From JANNRW01 sp031401815 (GTDB taxonomy: Bacteria > Desulfobacterota > Desulfuromonadia > Geobacterales > DSM-12255): a stretch of 7,302 bases of DNA. Where the stretch lies: assembly GCA_031401815.1 (NCBI GenBank), contig JANNRW010000064.1:1-7302 (forward strand), given 5' to 3'. Below, piece by piece: positions 1 through 5,644 of the stretch. The position numbers were made by a program, and so were the translations under genes. The notes beneath the pieces are model-generated. The model saw nothing but the letters and a program-made list of their open reading frames with translations, did no database searches and had not been told where the DNA came from. How positions within the stretch are numbered: position 1 is the stretch's first letter; every line of letters begins with the position of its first letter.

Positions 1-56
1 AACCTGTCAGGTCGAGCGGCTTGACCCCTGTGGCAATACGCTCGACCTGACAGGTT
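1..56. repeat. Perfect 18-bp inverted repeat at the window edge
   Basis: Bases 1-18 are the exact reverse complement of bases 39-56, with a 20-base loop between them. The right arm reads naturally as Dxr protein (TLDLTGF). The left arm gives T-C-Q-V before E-R-L-D-P-C-G, where I would expect something like Y-P-E-R. A native 6-bp pair (cgagcg with cgctcg) lies at the inner end of the arms and could have seeded a fold-back. It is therefore either a genuine hairpin within dxr or a chimeric contig end covering roughly bases 1-12. Confidence 0.75.
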
Positions 57-340
57 TCTCCGGGCTTACTTTTTTTCAGCCTGATCTGCAGCGCTTCCCG
101 GCTCTGGGGCTTGCTTACCGGGCGCTGGCAGATGGAGAGAGCATGCCGGCCGTCATGAATGCCGCAAATGAAATGGCTGTAGAAGCCTTTCTTGAAAGGC
201 GGATCAAGTTTCTTGAAATACCCGCATTGATAGAAAGGGTGATGGATGCACATCTGCCAGGCTCTCTTGCCTCGATTGCAGATGTGCTTGAGATTGACCG
301 GTGGAGCCGGACTAAAACCAGGGAGTTTTTAAAAGCATGA
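2..340 (+). CDS. dxr: 1-deoxy-D-xylulose 5-phosphate reductoisomerase, C-terminal part
   Basis: This is the C-terminal 112 residues of Dxr (IspC), the cytoplasmic enzyme that rearranges and reduces 1-deoxy-D-xylulose 5-phosphate to 2-C-methyl-D-erythritol 4-phosphate with NADPH in the non-mevalonate isoprenoid pathway. The visible part contains the family-typical L-T-F-x-x-P-D-L-x-R-F-P-x-L-x-L-A stretch followed by P-A-V-M-N-A-A-N-E-M-A-V, which opens the C-terminal helical domain. The catalytic and NADPH-binding parts lie before the window. The frame is open from base 2, so the ATG at 143 is internal and not a start. The stop overlaps the rseP start (ATGA), which implies translational coupling. 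The first four codons are doubtful because of the inverted repeat at the edge. Confidence 0.93.
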   Translation, partial: TCQVERLDPCGNTLDLTGFSGLTFFQPDLQRFPALGLAYRALADGESMPAVMNAANEMAVEAFLERRIKFLEIPALIERVMDAHLPGSLASIADVLEIDRWSRTKTREFLKA

Positions 341-1404
341 TTTATATAATATCTGCTGTAGTTGTACTCGGGCTGTTGATCTTTGTCCATGAGCTGGGAC
401 ACTTTATCTTTGCAAAGTTCTTCAAGGTAGGGGTCGAAAAGTTTTCTCTCGGTTTTGGGCCGAAGCTTATAGGCAGAAAAGTGGGGGAGACCGAATACCT
501 GATCTCGGCATTCCCTTTGGGCGGTTATGTGAAGATGGTCGGGGAAAACCCAGACGCAGAGCTTACCGCTGAAGAGCTGGAACGCTCATTCATGGGAAAG
601 CACCCTTTGAAGCGAATTGTCATTGTTGCTGCCGGGCCGATCTTCAATCTCCTTTTTGCCGCGCTTTTGTTCATAATCATCTACATGATAGGTGTCCCTG
701 CTGCAACGACCAGAATAGGTGAGGTTCTTGCCGGAAAACCTGCTGCTGTTGCCGGAATATTGGCAAAAGATCTGGTCACTTCTGTTAATGGCAAAGAGGT
801 TTCAAGATGGGACGATTTTGCAGGAATGATTGCAGATTCGAAAGGGGTGCCTCTTGATATCCAGGTAAAAAGAGAAGAGAGGCTGCTCTCCTTCCATATC
901 ACCCCGGAAACCAGAGAGGGGAAAAACCTGTTCGGCGAAAAGATCTTCTATCCGGTCATTGGAGTGGTTGCTGCCGCAGAAATGGTGACTGACCGTTACT
1001 CTCCCCCCATGGCGATTGTAAAGGGGTGTCAGCAGACCTGGAAGGTCATAAAGCTCACCATCCTCTCCATCGTAAAGATGATTGAGCGAGTAGTGCCGCT
1101 CGATTCGGTCGGTGGCCCGATCATGATAGCCAAGATGGCCGGTGAGCAGGCCTCTGCCGGAGGGGTCAGCTTTATCGCCTTCATGGCGCTGCTCTCGATC
1201 AATCTCGGTATTTTGAACCTTCTTCCGGTACCGATTCTTGACGGCGGTCATCTCTTCTTTTTCAGCTGGGAGCTTATCTTCAGGAAGCCGGTCAGCATGA
1301 AGGCGCGTGAGCTTGCCCAGCAGATCGGACTTGTCCTGCTTATCAGTCTGATGGTGCTGGCATTTTATAACGATATAGTCCGCTATCTTGTCAAGCAGGG
1401 GTAA
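337..1404 (+). CDS. rseP: RIP zinc metalloprotease RseP (site-2 protease)
   Basis: This is an intramembrane zinc protease of the S2P/M50 family. In relatives it cleaves anti-sigma factors and leftover signal peptides within the inner membrane. Residues 18-22 are the zinc motif HELGH in the first membrane segment, with E19 as the catalytic acid. A second hydrophobic segment covers about 93-120, and a single PDZ-like domain about 125-205. The third zinc-ligand region N-L-L-P-V-P-I-L-D-G-G is at 294-304, with D302 as the ligand, and a last membrane helix is near 330-345. At 355 residues it has one recognisable PDZ domain, shorter than the roughly 450-residue two-PDZ E. coli protein and common in many other phyla. 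The start overlaps the dxr stop by four bases, and a ribosome site (aggga) lies about 13 bases upstream. The neighbours dxr and tsaB fit a housekeeping operon. All key residues are present. Confidence 0.96.
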   Translation: MIYIISAVVVLGLLIFVHELGHFIFAKFFKVGVEKFSLGFGPKLIGRKVGETEYLISAFPLGGYVKMVGENPDAELTAEELERSFMGKHPLKRIVIVAAGPIFNLLFAALLFIIIYMIGVPAATTRIGEVLAGKPAAVAGILAKDLVTSVNGKEVSRWDDFAGMIADSKGVPLDIQVKREERLLSFHITPETREGKNLFGEKIFYPVIGVVAAAEMVTDRYSPPMAIVKGCQQTWKVIKLTILSIVKMIERVVPLDSVGGPIMIAKMAGEQASAGGVSFIAFMALLSINLGILNLLPVPILDGGHLFFFSWELIFRKPVSMKARELAQQIGLVLLISLMVLAFYNDIVRYLVKQG

Positions 1405-1410
1405 CAGCCC

Positions 1411-2088
1411 ATGAAGCTGCTTGTTATCGATACTTCGACGAGCGTTTTCAGTATGGCAGTTGCGTCAGGAGAAAATCTTCTTGCAGAAGAGACGGGTGCT
1501 GGCGGCCAGGCGACTGCGGCGCGACTGGCTCCGGCAGTAAAAAGAGTTTTGCAGGCAAGTGGTGTCACCATGGCAGAGCTGGACGGATTTGCTGTTACTG
1601 TTGGCCCGGGCGCTTTTACAGGCTTGAGAGCAGGAATTTCCCTGGTTAAGGGGATGGCTTTTGCTACCGGAAAACCGGTTGCAGCCCTGTCGTCTCTGGA
1701 ACTCTTGGCCATGAATGCAATAAATAGCAGTATCCCGGTCTGCCCGATGTTTGATGCCAGAAAAAGCGAAGTCTACACTGCCCTGTATCAGATGGAAGGG
1801 GGGGGAAGCCTGCTCATTTCGGAAATGGCGGCAGACCCTGCCCTGTTTCTTGAAAAAATAGCCGGTTCCCCCCTTTTTCTTGGGGACGGGGCGCTCCGTT
1901 ACCGGTCACTCATAGTTGAACAGCTCGGCAGCCGGGCTTTTTTTGCCGACCCCCCTCTTAACCATCCAAAAGCCTCTGCAGGAGTCAGACTCGCACTCAG
2001 GGAGTTTGCTTCCGGCGCTGCCGTACCACCCGCTGAAATCCTTCCACGCTATCTGCGTCTCTCTGAAGCTGAACTGAACAGACGCTGA
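1411..2088 (+). CDS. tsaB: tRNA threonylcarbamoyladenosine biosynthesis protein TsaB
   Basis: TsaB (YeaZ) is the scaffold partner of TsaD and TsaE in the cytoplasmic complex that puts the threonylcarbamoyl group on A37 of tRNAs reading ANN codons. The protein has the ASKHA-fold opening L-L-V-I-D-T-S-T (residues 3-10). It also has the family signature G-P-G-A-F-T-G-L-R-A-G (65-75), a D-A-R-K-x-E-V-Y segment (115-122) and a terminal P-R-Y-L-R motif (212-216). Its 225 residues match the usual bacterial length. It begins six bases after the rseP stop, with AGGGG at 1397-1401 as the likely ribosome site, so it is probably co-transcribed with dxr and rseP. TsaB itself has no catalytic activity in the known systems. 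TsaD and TsaE are not in this window. Confidence 0.95.
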   Translation: MKLLVIDTSTSVFSMAVASGENLLAEETGAGGQATAARLAPAVKRVLQASGVTMAELDGFAVTVGPGAFTGLRAGISLVKGMAFATGKPVAALSSLELLAMNAINSSIPVCPMFDARKSEVYTALYQMEGGGSLLISEMAADPALFLEKIAGSPLFLGDGALRYRSLIVEQLGSRAFFADPPLNHPKASAGVRLALREFASGAAVPPAEILPRYLRLSEAELNRR

Positions 2089-2116
2089 AACCTGCCCAAA
2101 CTCTTCAGGAGGAGCC

Positions 2117-2404
2117 ATGCCCGCATATCTGATTGGTCATATCAAAATTATCGATCCCGTCTTGTGGGAGAGTTACGTTGACGGGGTGAGAAACTCGCTG
2201 GCACACTGTCACGCCAAAGTCCTGTTTCGGGGGAAGCTTGCAAAAGTATTGGCCGGCGAGCATCAGTACGATCTGTCGGTAGTGATAGAGTTTACTGACC
2301 AGGCAGAACTGGAGAAGTGGTATTATTCTGCCGATTATCAGGCTCTGGTGCCGCTGAGAAACAGGGCGGCAGACGTGCTGATAACAAGCTTTGACAGCGT
2401 CTGA
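2117..2404 (+). CDS. DUF1330 family protein
   Basis: A 95-residue cytoplasmic protein of the DUF1330 family, which adopts a small dimeric alpha/beta-barrel (ferredoxin-like) fold. No reaction is firmly known for most members. Visible features are the opening A-Y-L-I-G-H-I-K-I-I-D-P-x-x-W and the family core V-V-I-E-F-x-D followed by the Y-x-S-x-x-Y-Q-A-L-x-P-L-R segment (about residues 69-81). Length is typical. A strong ribosome site (AGGAGG, about 2107-2112) precedes the ATG and supports this start. It lies 28 bases after tsaB, so it may be the last gene of the housekeeping operon or a separate unit. No signal peptide or membrane segment is seen. Confidence 0.9.
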   Translation: MPAYLIGHIKIIDPVLWESYVDGVRNSLAHCHAKVLFRGKLAKVLAGEHQYDLSVVIEFTDQAELEKWYYSADYQALVPLRNRAADVLITSFDSV

Positions 2405-2456
2405 GCCACGGCCTTGCATCTGCCAGCGGCGGTGCGCATTAACGCCATATCAACAG

Positions 2457-2470
2457 ATTGAGAATTGAAA
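2457..2470 (+). repeat. 14-bp direct repeat, left copy
   Basis: The sequence attgagaattgaaa occurs here and again at 5180-5193, so the two copies bracket the restriction-modification cassette and the first vsr remnant. The motif is AT-rich and short, so it could be a dispersed intergenic repeat and not an insertion scar. Confidence 0.6.
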
Positions 2471-2519
2471 GAGAGAGCCGCCGTTGTTCGAGTTTGATGA
2501 TAGCGATGAGTTGCATTTT

Positions 2520-2546
2520 CATAATTCATAATTCACCTTCATAATT
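2520..2546 (+). repeat. Three CATAATT units
   Basis: CATAATT occurs at 2520-2526 and 2527-2533 in direct tandem, and again at 2540-2546 after a 6-base gap. No function can be assigned. Similar small AT-rich repeats are common in non-coding gaps. Confidence 0.7.
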
Positions 2547-2751
2547 GCTTCACGGGACGCATGGGGAGTGAGTGGCGGGTGATTGGCCGTGAAGCGGAAA
2601 TGGTGATGCTGGCGCTCCGGCGGCTTCATTAATCAGCACGCCGAAAAAACTGGGATTTTTGGAGACACTGTTGTTGTAAATCAAATGGTTACGCTATGAA
2701 TTCTGCCGACAGAAGTCAGGGTGTTTTTAATGACGTACCTTCTTTAGCCTC

Positions 2752-2780
2752 TTGCAGTCTGGGAAACGCTGTGACATAGT
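2752..2780 (+). promoter_or_regulatory. Candidate sigma70 promoter of the methyltransferase
   Basis: TTGCAG (2752-2757) and CATAGT (2775-2780) are separated by 17 bases, with three and four matches to the -35 and -10 consensus. The -10 box would lie inside the inner palindrome, so a protein bound there would block transcription. The boxes are weak, and another pair farther upstream (2671 and 2695) is equally possible. Confidence 0.35.
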
Positions 2781-2798
2781 GTCATAAAATTTCCCAGA
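2758..2798. promoter_or_regulatory. Nested dyad operator upstream of the methyltransferase
   Basis: Two perfect inverted repeats share the same centre at 2778. The inner one is TGACA-TAG-TGTCA (2772-2784). The outer one pairs tctgggaaa (2758-2766) with tttcccaga (2790-2798). The dyad ends 11 bases before the methyltransferase ATG and overlaps the -10 region of a candidate promoter. Methyltransferases of the M.EcoRII/M.SsoII type are known to repress their own genes through an N-terminal HTH that binds an inverted repeat distinct from the methylation site, and the downstream enzyme has such an N-terminal domain. The dyad contains no CCWGG. As RNA it could also form a hairpin in the leader. Confidence 0.75.
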
Positions 2799-2809
2799 AG
2801 TGAGGCGAC

Positions 2810-4012
2810 ATGGAGCAGGAACCTGAATGGATAGTCAAAAAGGCTGTTGATGCACTTGGATATGACAAAATAGCTGAACATTTGGGCAAGGCCCCCAGAA
2901 CCGTCAGGCGCTGGATGGCAGGAGAAACAAAGGCATCAAAAAGCGATCTGATGGTGCTGGAACAGCTTTACCTCCACCTCTACAAATCCCCCCCTAAAAA
3001 AACCGATTTCACCTTTATTGACCTGTTTGCCGGTATCGGCGGTCTGCGCAAAGGTTTTGAGGCCAATGGCGGTGATTGCATCTTCACCTGCGAATGGGAC
3101 GACTACGCCCAGAAGACCTACCGGGCAAACTTCGACGTCGAGCATGAACTGGCTGGTGACATAAACGATGTTGTCGGCGAGATCAGGAAGCATATTCCGG
3201 TTACGCCGGATGTGCTGCTGGCCGGTTTTCCCTGTCAGCCATTTTCAATCGCCGGAGTCAGTAAGAAGAACGCTCTTGGACGACCACATGGTTTTGCGTG
3301 TAAGGAGCAGGGCAATCTGTTCTTCCATATCGCATCCATTCTTGAAGAACTCCGACCACCGGCTTTTCTGCTTGAGAACGTGAAAAACCTTGAGCGGCAT
3401 GACAAGGGGAATACCTTCCGGGTTATCATGGATGTCCTTGAAAAAGACCTGAAATACAAGGTGCAGTACAAGGTCATCGACGCCAAGGGCTTTGTACCGC
3501 AGCACCGGGAACGTATTTTCATTGTCGGCTTTGACGGCGACACCGGCTTTTCATGGGATGATTTTCAGCATCCCGGCCCGCAAGCAAAAACACTGAAAGA
3601 TATTCTCCTGCCGGACACGGAGGTAGACAGCAAGTACATCCTGACCGATAATCTCTGGCGCTATCTGCAAAATTACGCCGCCAAGCACAAGGCCGCCGGA
3701 AACGGGTTCGGTTTCGGGCTTGTCACTAAAAACGAAACTGCCCGGACACTTTCGGCACGATACTACAAGGATGGCAGCGAAATTCTGATTGATCGAGGCA
3801 AGGGGAAAAACCCGCGGCGTTTGACCCCTCGTGAGTGTGCGAGATTGATGGGGTTTGATGACGATTTCAGAATTCCGATTTCAGATAATCAAGCATATAA
3901 GAAATTCGGAACTGACACAGTGGTGCCCGTTATGCGGGAGATAGCGCGGATAATGAAACCGCATATAATGACATTGAAGAATGTCGTTACTTTGGAGGTT
4001 GCAAATGGATGA
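2810..4012 (+). CDS. DNA cytosine-C5 methyltransferase with N-terminal HTH, Dcm family (predicted CCWGG/CCNGG)
   Basis: A 400-residue enzyme that moves a methyl group from S-adenosylmethionine to C5 of cytosine in a specific DNA site. Residues 1-60 look like a helix-turn-helix (G-Y-D-K-I-A-E-H-L-G then R-T-V-R-R-W-M). Catalytic motifs follow in order: I, F-I-D-L-F-A-G-I-G-G (69-78); IV, P-C-Q (141-143) with catalytic C142; VI, E-N-V (189-191); VIII, Q-H-R-E-R (231-235); then the target-recognition region, motif IX (R-T-L-S-A-R-Y-Y, 312-319) and motif X (361-375). The blocks A-G-V-S-K-K-N, K-Y-I-L-T, G-N-G-F-G-F-G and D-G-S-E-I-L-I-D-R-G closely match E. coli Dcm from memory, hence the predicted site. 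Motif X reads F-G-T-D-T-V where F-G-N-S-V is usual. GAGG at 2802-2805 is the likely ribosome site. The overlapping downstream genes suggest a Type II restriction-modification operon, not an orphan Dcm. Confidence 0.95.
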   Translation: MEQEPEWIVKKAVDALGYDKIAEHLGKAPRTVRRWMAGETKASKSDLMVLEQLYLHLYKSPPKKTDFTFIDLFAGIGGLRKGFEANGGDCIFTCEWDDYAQKTYRANFDVEHELAGDINDVVGEIRKHIPVTPDVLLAGFPCQPFSIAGVSKKNALGRPHGFACKEQGNLFFHIASILEELRPPAFLLENVKNLERHDKGNTFRVIMDVLEKDLKYKVQYKVIDAKGFVPQHRERIFIVGFDGDTGFSWDDFQHPGPQAKTLKDILLPDTEVDSKYILTDNLWRYLQNYAAKHKAAGNGFGFGLVTKNETARTLSARYYKDGSEILIDRGKGKNPRRLTPRECARLMGFDDDFRIPISDNQAYKKFGTDTVVPVMREIARIMKPHIMTLKNVVTLEVANG

Positions 4013-4205
4013 AACTGTTTGCACATTTTGTGGTATAGAAATGAAAGACAAGGATTTAGCCTATGGAATTTCAAGAGGTTCTATTGATGAATCATGCTAC
4101 GGATTCAGGATTGACGAAGATTCTGACTGGGATGTCTACTGTCCGGAGTGTATGAACGAAATTGACAAGGTACTTGCAGATTACAAACGAGCGAGGGGAA
4201 AATGA
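4005..4205 (+). CDS. Small four-cysteine zinc-ribbon-like protein in the RM operon
   Basis: A 66-residue protein I do not recognise. It has C6-T-F-C9 near the N-terminus and C46-P-E-C49 about 36 residues later, the spacing of a zinc ribbon, plus a lone C31. The middle is acidic (D-E-D-S-D-W-D) and the C-terminus basic. I chose the ATG at 4005 over the one at 3981 because GGAGG (3994-3998) sits six bases before it. It overlaps the methyltransferase stop by eight bases and its own stop overlaps the HNH start, so all three genes should be translated together. Its place inside the cassette suggests a role in restriction: an accessory subunit, a regulator or a nuclease partner. No function is shown by the sequence alone. 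Confidence 0.8.
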   Translation: MDETVCTFCGIEMKDKDLAYGISRGSIDESCYGFRIDEDSDWDVYCPECMNEIDKVLADYKRARGK

Positions 4206-4951
4206 ACTGGACTGAAGATCAATTGAAATTAGCCCTTGCGCTTTATTGCCAGCTTCCATTCGGCAAGATGCACTCTCGGAATCAAGACATTATTCGATTG
4301 GCCGAGAAGATTGGCCGCACACCTTCGGCAGTTGCAATGAAATTGGTTAATTTTGCCAGTCTTGATCTGGAGATTGTGAACTCCGGCAGAACTGGACTTG
4401 GCAATGCGTCGGCATTGGACAGGAAGGTTTGGGAGAAGTTTCAAGATAATTGGGACTCTGAAATTTCCATAGCGGCGGAAAGTCTCGGCATAGTCTCCGA
4501 GGTGACGCTGGAAGCTTCGGAAGATGTCTTGCCATTGTCTATTGATACGACACGAATAGCCGAAGTCGAGGTAAGAAAAAAACAGTACATTTTCAGACGC
4601 ATGATATTGAGCAGTTATTCCAGCGTCTGCTGTATGAGCGGTCTAACTGAGCCGCGCCTACTTGTGGCAAGCCACATTGTCCCATGGAAAAACGATGCTG
4701 ATAATAGACTGAACCCAAAAAACGGTCTCTGTTTATCATCGCTCCACGATAAAGCTTACGACACAGGCTTGATCACTGTATATCCGGACTATAGTATTGC
4801 GGTATCCCCGGAAATCATCAAATTGACCAATGATAAGTTTATCCAAGAAGCATTGGTTTCTTGTCACGGCAGATCAATAAAGCTTCCGGAGAAATTTCAT
4901 CCATCAAAAGAATTCTTGGAGTGGCATAGCCAAGTAAGGTTTTTGCGTTGA
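4202..4951 (+). CDS. HNH endonuclease, probable Type II restriction enzyme
   Basis: A 249-residue protein with an HNH (beta-beta-alpha-metal) nuclease domain in its C-terminal half. The visible motif is A-S-H158-I-V-P-W, then N-P-K-N174-G-L-C-L, then L-H182-D-K-A-Y-D, the classic pattern of the HNH_2-type putative restriction endonucleases; H158 would be the general base and the N and H the metal and structural residues. A Y-I-F-R-R-x-I-L-x-x-Y segment (129-139) precedes the domain, as in relatives. The N-terminal 65 residues (W-T-E-D-Q-L-K-L-A-L and G-R-T-P-S-A-V-A-M-K-L) look like a small helical DNA-binding region. The start overlaps the upstream stop (ATGA), with GAGGGG at 4193-4198. Position after the methyltransferase implies cleavage of the same site, unmethylated. 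Characterised CCWGG/CCNGG enzymes that I recall are PD-(D/E)XK nucleases, so an HNH partner is unusual. Confidence 0.88.
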   Translation: MNWTEDQLKLALALYCQLPFGKMHSRNQDIIRLAEKIGRTPSAVAMKLVNFASLDLEIVNSGRTGLGNASALDRKVWEKFQDNWDSEISIAAESLGIVSEVTLEASEDVLPLSIDTTRIAEVEVRKKQYIFRRMILSSYSSVCCMSGLTEPRLLVASHIVPWKNDADNRLNPKNGLCLSSLHDKAYDTGLITVYPDYSIAVSPEIIKLTNDKFIQEALVSCHGRSIKLPEKFHPSKEFLEWHSQVRFLR

Positions 4952-4952
4952 T

Positions 4953-5030
4953 GTTTATAAACCGGCACAGCAAGCGGGATTGATGGAGTTGAGCCAGTTT
5001 ATTGAGCTGGCAAGGGAACGGCAGATTTAA
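4953..5030 (+). pseudogene. Orphan 25-codon tail of an unknown gene
   Basis: Directly after the HNH stop, one frame reads V-Y-K-P-A-Q-Q-A-G-L-M-E-L-S-Q-F-I-E-L-A-R-E-R-Q-I and then TAA. The composition is protein-like and it could form an amphipathic helix, but it has no start codon or ribosome site of its own. It may be the C-terminal end of a gene whose body was lost, or the old C-terminus of a longer nuclease. It may also be chance. I cannot name its family. Confidence 0.35.
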
Positions 5031-5045
5031 TTTCGCTTTGCTTTA

Positions 5046-5171
5046 ACGCCCAAGAGCAGGACAGTTTTCTGGTTAAAGAAACTCGAATCCAACGTAAGCC
5101 GTGACCAGCAGGTAAAAGCCGATCTGGAGCGACTGAGCTGGCGGGTGGTTAAGGTCAAATTGAGAATTTAG
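5046..5171 (+). pseudogene. vsr: Vsr (very short patch repair) endonuclease remnant, internal fragment
   Basis: The frame reads T-P-K-S-R-T-V-F-W-L-K-K-L-E-S-N-V-S-R-D and continues Q-Q-V-K-A-D-L-E-R-L-S-W-R-V-V-K-V before it runs into AT-rich sequence and stops at 5169-5171. This matches the part of Vsr that follows its active site (E. coli has T-R-T-E-F-W-L-E-K-I-x-x-N-V-E-R-D and later L-G-W-R-V). Vsr nicks beside T:G mismatches left when 5-methylcytosine deaminates in Dcm sites, so it is the expected companion of the methyltransferase upstream. The catalytic segment with its Asp and His residues, and the W-E-C end, are missing, so it cannot be active. There is no start codon. Confidence 0.82.
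5099..5155 (+). repeat. 57-bp direct repeat, vsr copy A
   Basis: This stretch aligns without gaps to 6732-6788, with 50 of 57 bases identical by my count. Both copies encode the same part of Vsr (R-D-Q-Q-V-K-A-D-L-E-R-L-x-W-R-V), and all but the last two differences are purine or pyrimidine transitions, mostly at third codon positions. They bracket the regulator/nucleotidyltransferase block, so they could be recombination points or two independently acquired vsr genes. Confidence 0.85.
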
Positions 5172-5193
5172 AATAGGGAATTGAGAATTGAAA
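5158..5193 (+). repeat. AATTGAGAATT repeat pair, including the right copy of the 14-bp repeat
   Basis: AATTGAGAATT occurs at 5158-5168 and 5179-5189. The second copy extends to the 14-bp motif at 5180-5193 that matches 2457-2470. The vsr reading frame is broken exactly where this repeat begins, so it may mark the scar that truncated copy A. Confidence 0.65.
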
Positions 5194-5234
5194 AGACTTA
5201 AAGCTTACTCCGTTTACCGGCGCAATTTCTACCC

Positions 5235-5271
5235 TTGACAACTGTTGTACACTGATAGATTGACTTACAAT
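5235..5271 (+). promoter_or_regulatory. Candidate promoter of the regulator/nucleotidyltransferase pair
   Basis: A perfect TTGACA (5235-5240) could pair with TAGATT (5256-5261) at a short 15-base spacing. Alternatively TACAAT (5266-5271) could serve as the -10 box, with TGTTGT (5243-5248) 17 bases upstream. Either choice places transcription start at or just before the 16-bp palindrome. The exact boxes cannot be decided by eye. Confidence 0.45.
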
Positions 5272-5272
5272 A

Positions 5273-5288
5273 TAGGTCATATGACCTA
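5273..5288. promoter_or_regulatory. 16-bp perfect palindrome, probable operator of the wHTH regulator
   Basis: taggtcatatgaccta is a perfect dyad with no spacer, placed just after the candidate -10 boxes and 26 bases before the regulator's ATG. This is the expected position for a dimeric winged-helix protein that represses its own operon. Confidence 0.75.
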
Positions 5289-5314
5289 CATTAAGGCATT
5301 AAAGGTTCAATAAC

Positions 5315-5644
5315 ATGATTGAGGCACTTGTCGGTTCCATTAGCTGCGAACGCGTTCTTACCTTTCTGAATGCCAGAGGGGAGGGGTATGCTAGGGAGAT
5401 TGCAACATTTTACAACAGTTCTCTGGCGCCGATCCAGAAACAGCTGGACAAGCTGGAAGCGGGTGGCGTCCTAGCGAGTCGCACTGCCGGGCGCACCCGC
5501 CTGTATACCTTCAACCCGCGCTACCCCTTGTTGACTGAACTTGCAGCATTGCTGGAGAAGTCGATCTCCTTTTACGATGAAGAGTTGAAGCAGCGGCTGC
5601 TGTTGAACAGACGCCGTCCCCGTCGCAGAGGGAAGCCGCTGTGA
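5315..5644 (+). CDS. Winged helix-turn-helix regulator, probable antitoxin-like partner
   Basis: A 109-residue ArsR/MarR-like winged-helix protein. Helices covering about 10-33 lead to a recognition region (S-S-L-A-P-I-Q-K-Q-L-D-K-L-E-A-G-G-V-L, 34-52), followed by the wing (R-T-A-G-R-T-R-L-Y-T-F, 55-65). The C-terminus is a strongly basic tail (N-R-R-R-P-R-R-R-G-K). It has no visible metal-sensing cysteine cluster. The gene overlaps the following nucleotidyltransferase by four bases (GTGA), so the two are translationally coupled. A perfect palindrome lies upstream, consistent with autorepression. Small wHTH proteins paired with nucleotidyltransferases resemble the AbiEi/AbiEii layout, so an antitoxin and repressor role is my inference. 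The ribosome site is weak (AAAGG at 5301-5305). Confidence 0.82.
   Translation: MIEALVGSISCERVLTFLNARGEGYAREIATFYNSSLAPIQKQLDKLEAGGVLASRTAGRTRLYTFNPRYPLLTELAALLEKSISFYDEELKQRLLLNRRRPRRRGKPL

Larger units (their letters stand above)
2405..2809. other. 405-bp intergenic region at the housekeeping/accessory boundary
   Basis: No convincing gene lies here. The only open frames are short, have no ribosome site and match nothing I know. The gap holds a 14-bp motif repeated after the restriction cassette (2457-2470), three CATAATT units (2520-2546), a possible sigma70 promoter (TTGTTG at 2671, 18 bases, TATGAA at 2695) and, at its right end, the dyad operator of the methyltransferase. I saw no clear GC stem plus T-run terminator for the upstream operon. 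It looks like the left junction of the inserted accessory block. Confidence 0.6.

Noticed and set aside
802..1251. 149-codon open frame on the minus strand
   Set aside because: It lies wholly inside rseP, whose catalytic and PDZ regions are clearly coded on the plus strand; no ribosome site or recognisable protein.
2521..2633. Short minus-strand frame of about 36 codons in the boundary gap
   Set aside because: No ribosome site, low-complexity His/Pro content and no recognised homologue; called non-coding.
2641..2664. Possible A-run/T-run terminator after the DUF1330 gene
   Set aside because: The aaaaa and ttttt arms pair only weakly, without a GC-rich stem, and lie 240 bases from the gene end.
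3235..3543. Minus-strand open frames of 86 and 102 codons
   Set aside because: They overlap the methyltransferase catalytic motifs and share no features with known proteins.
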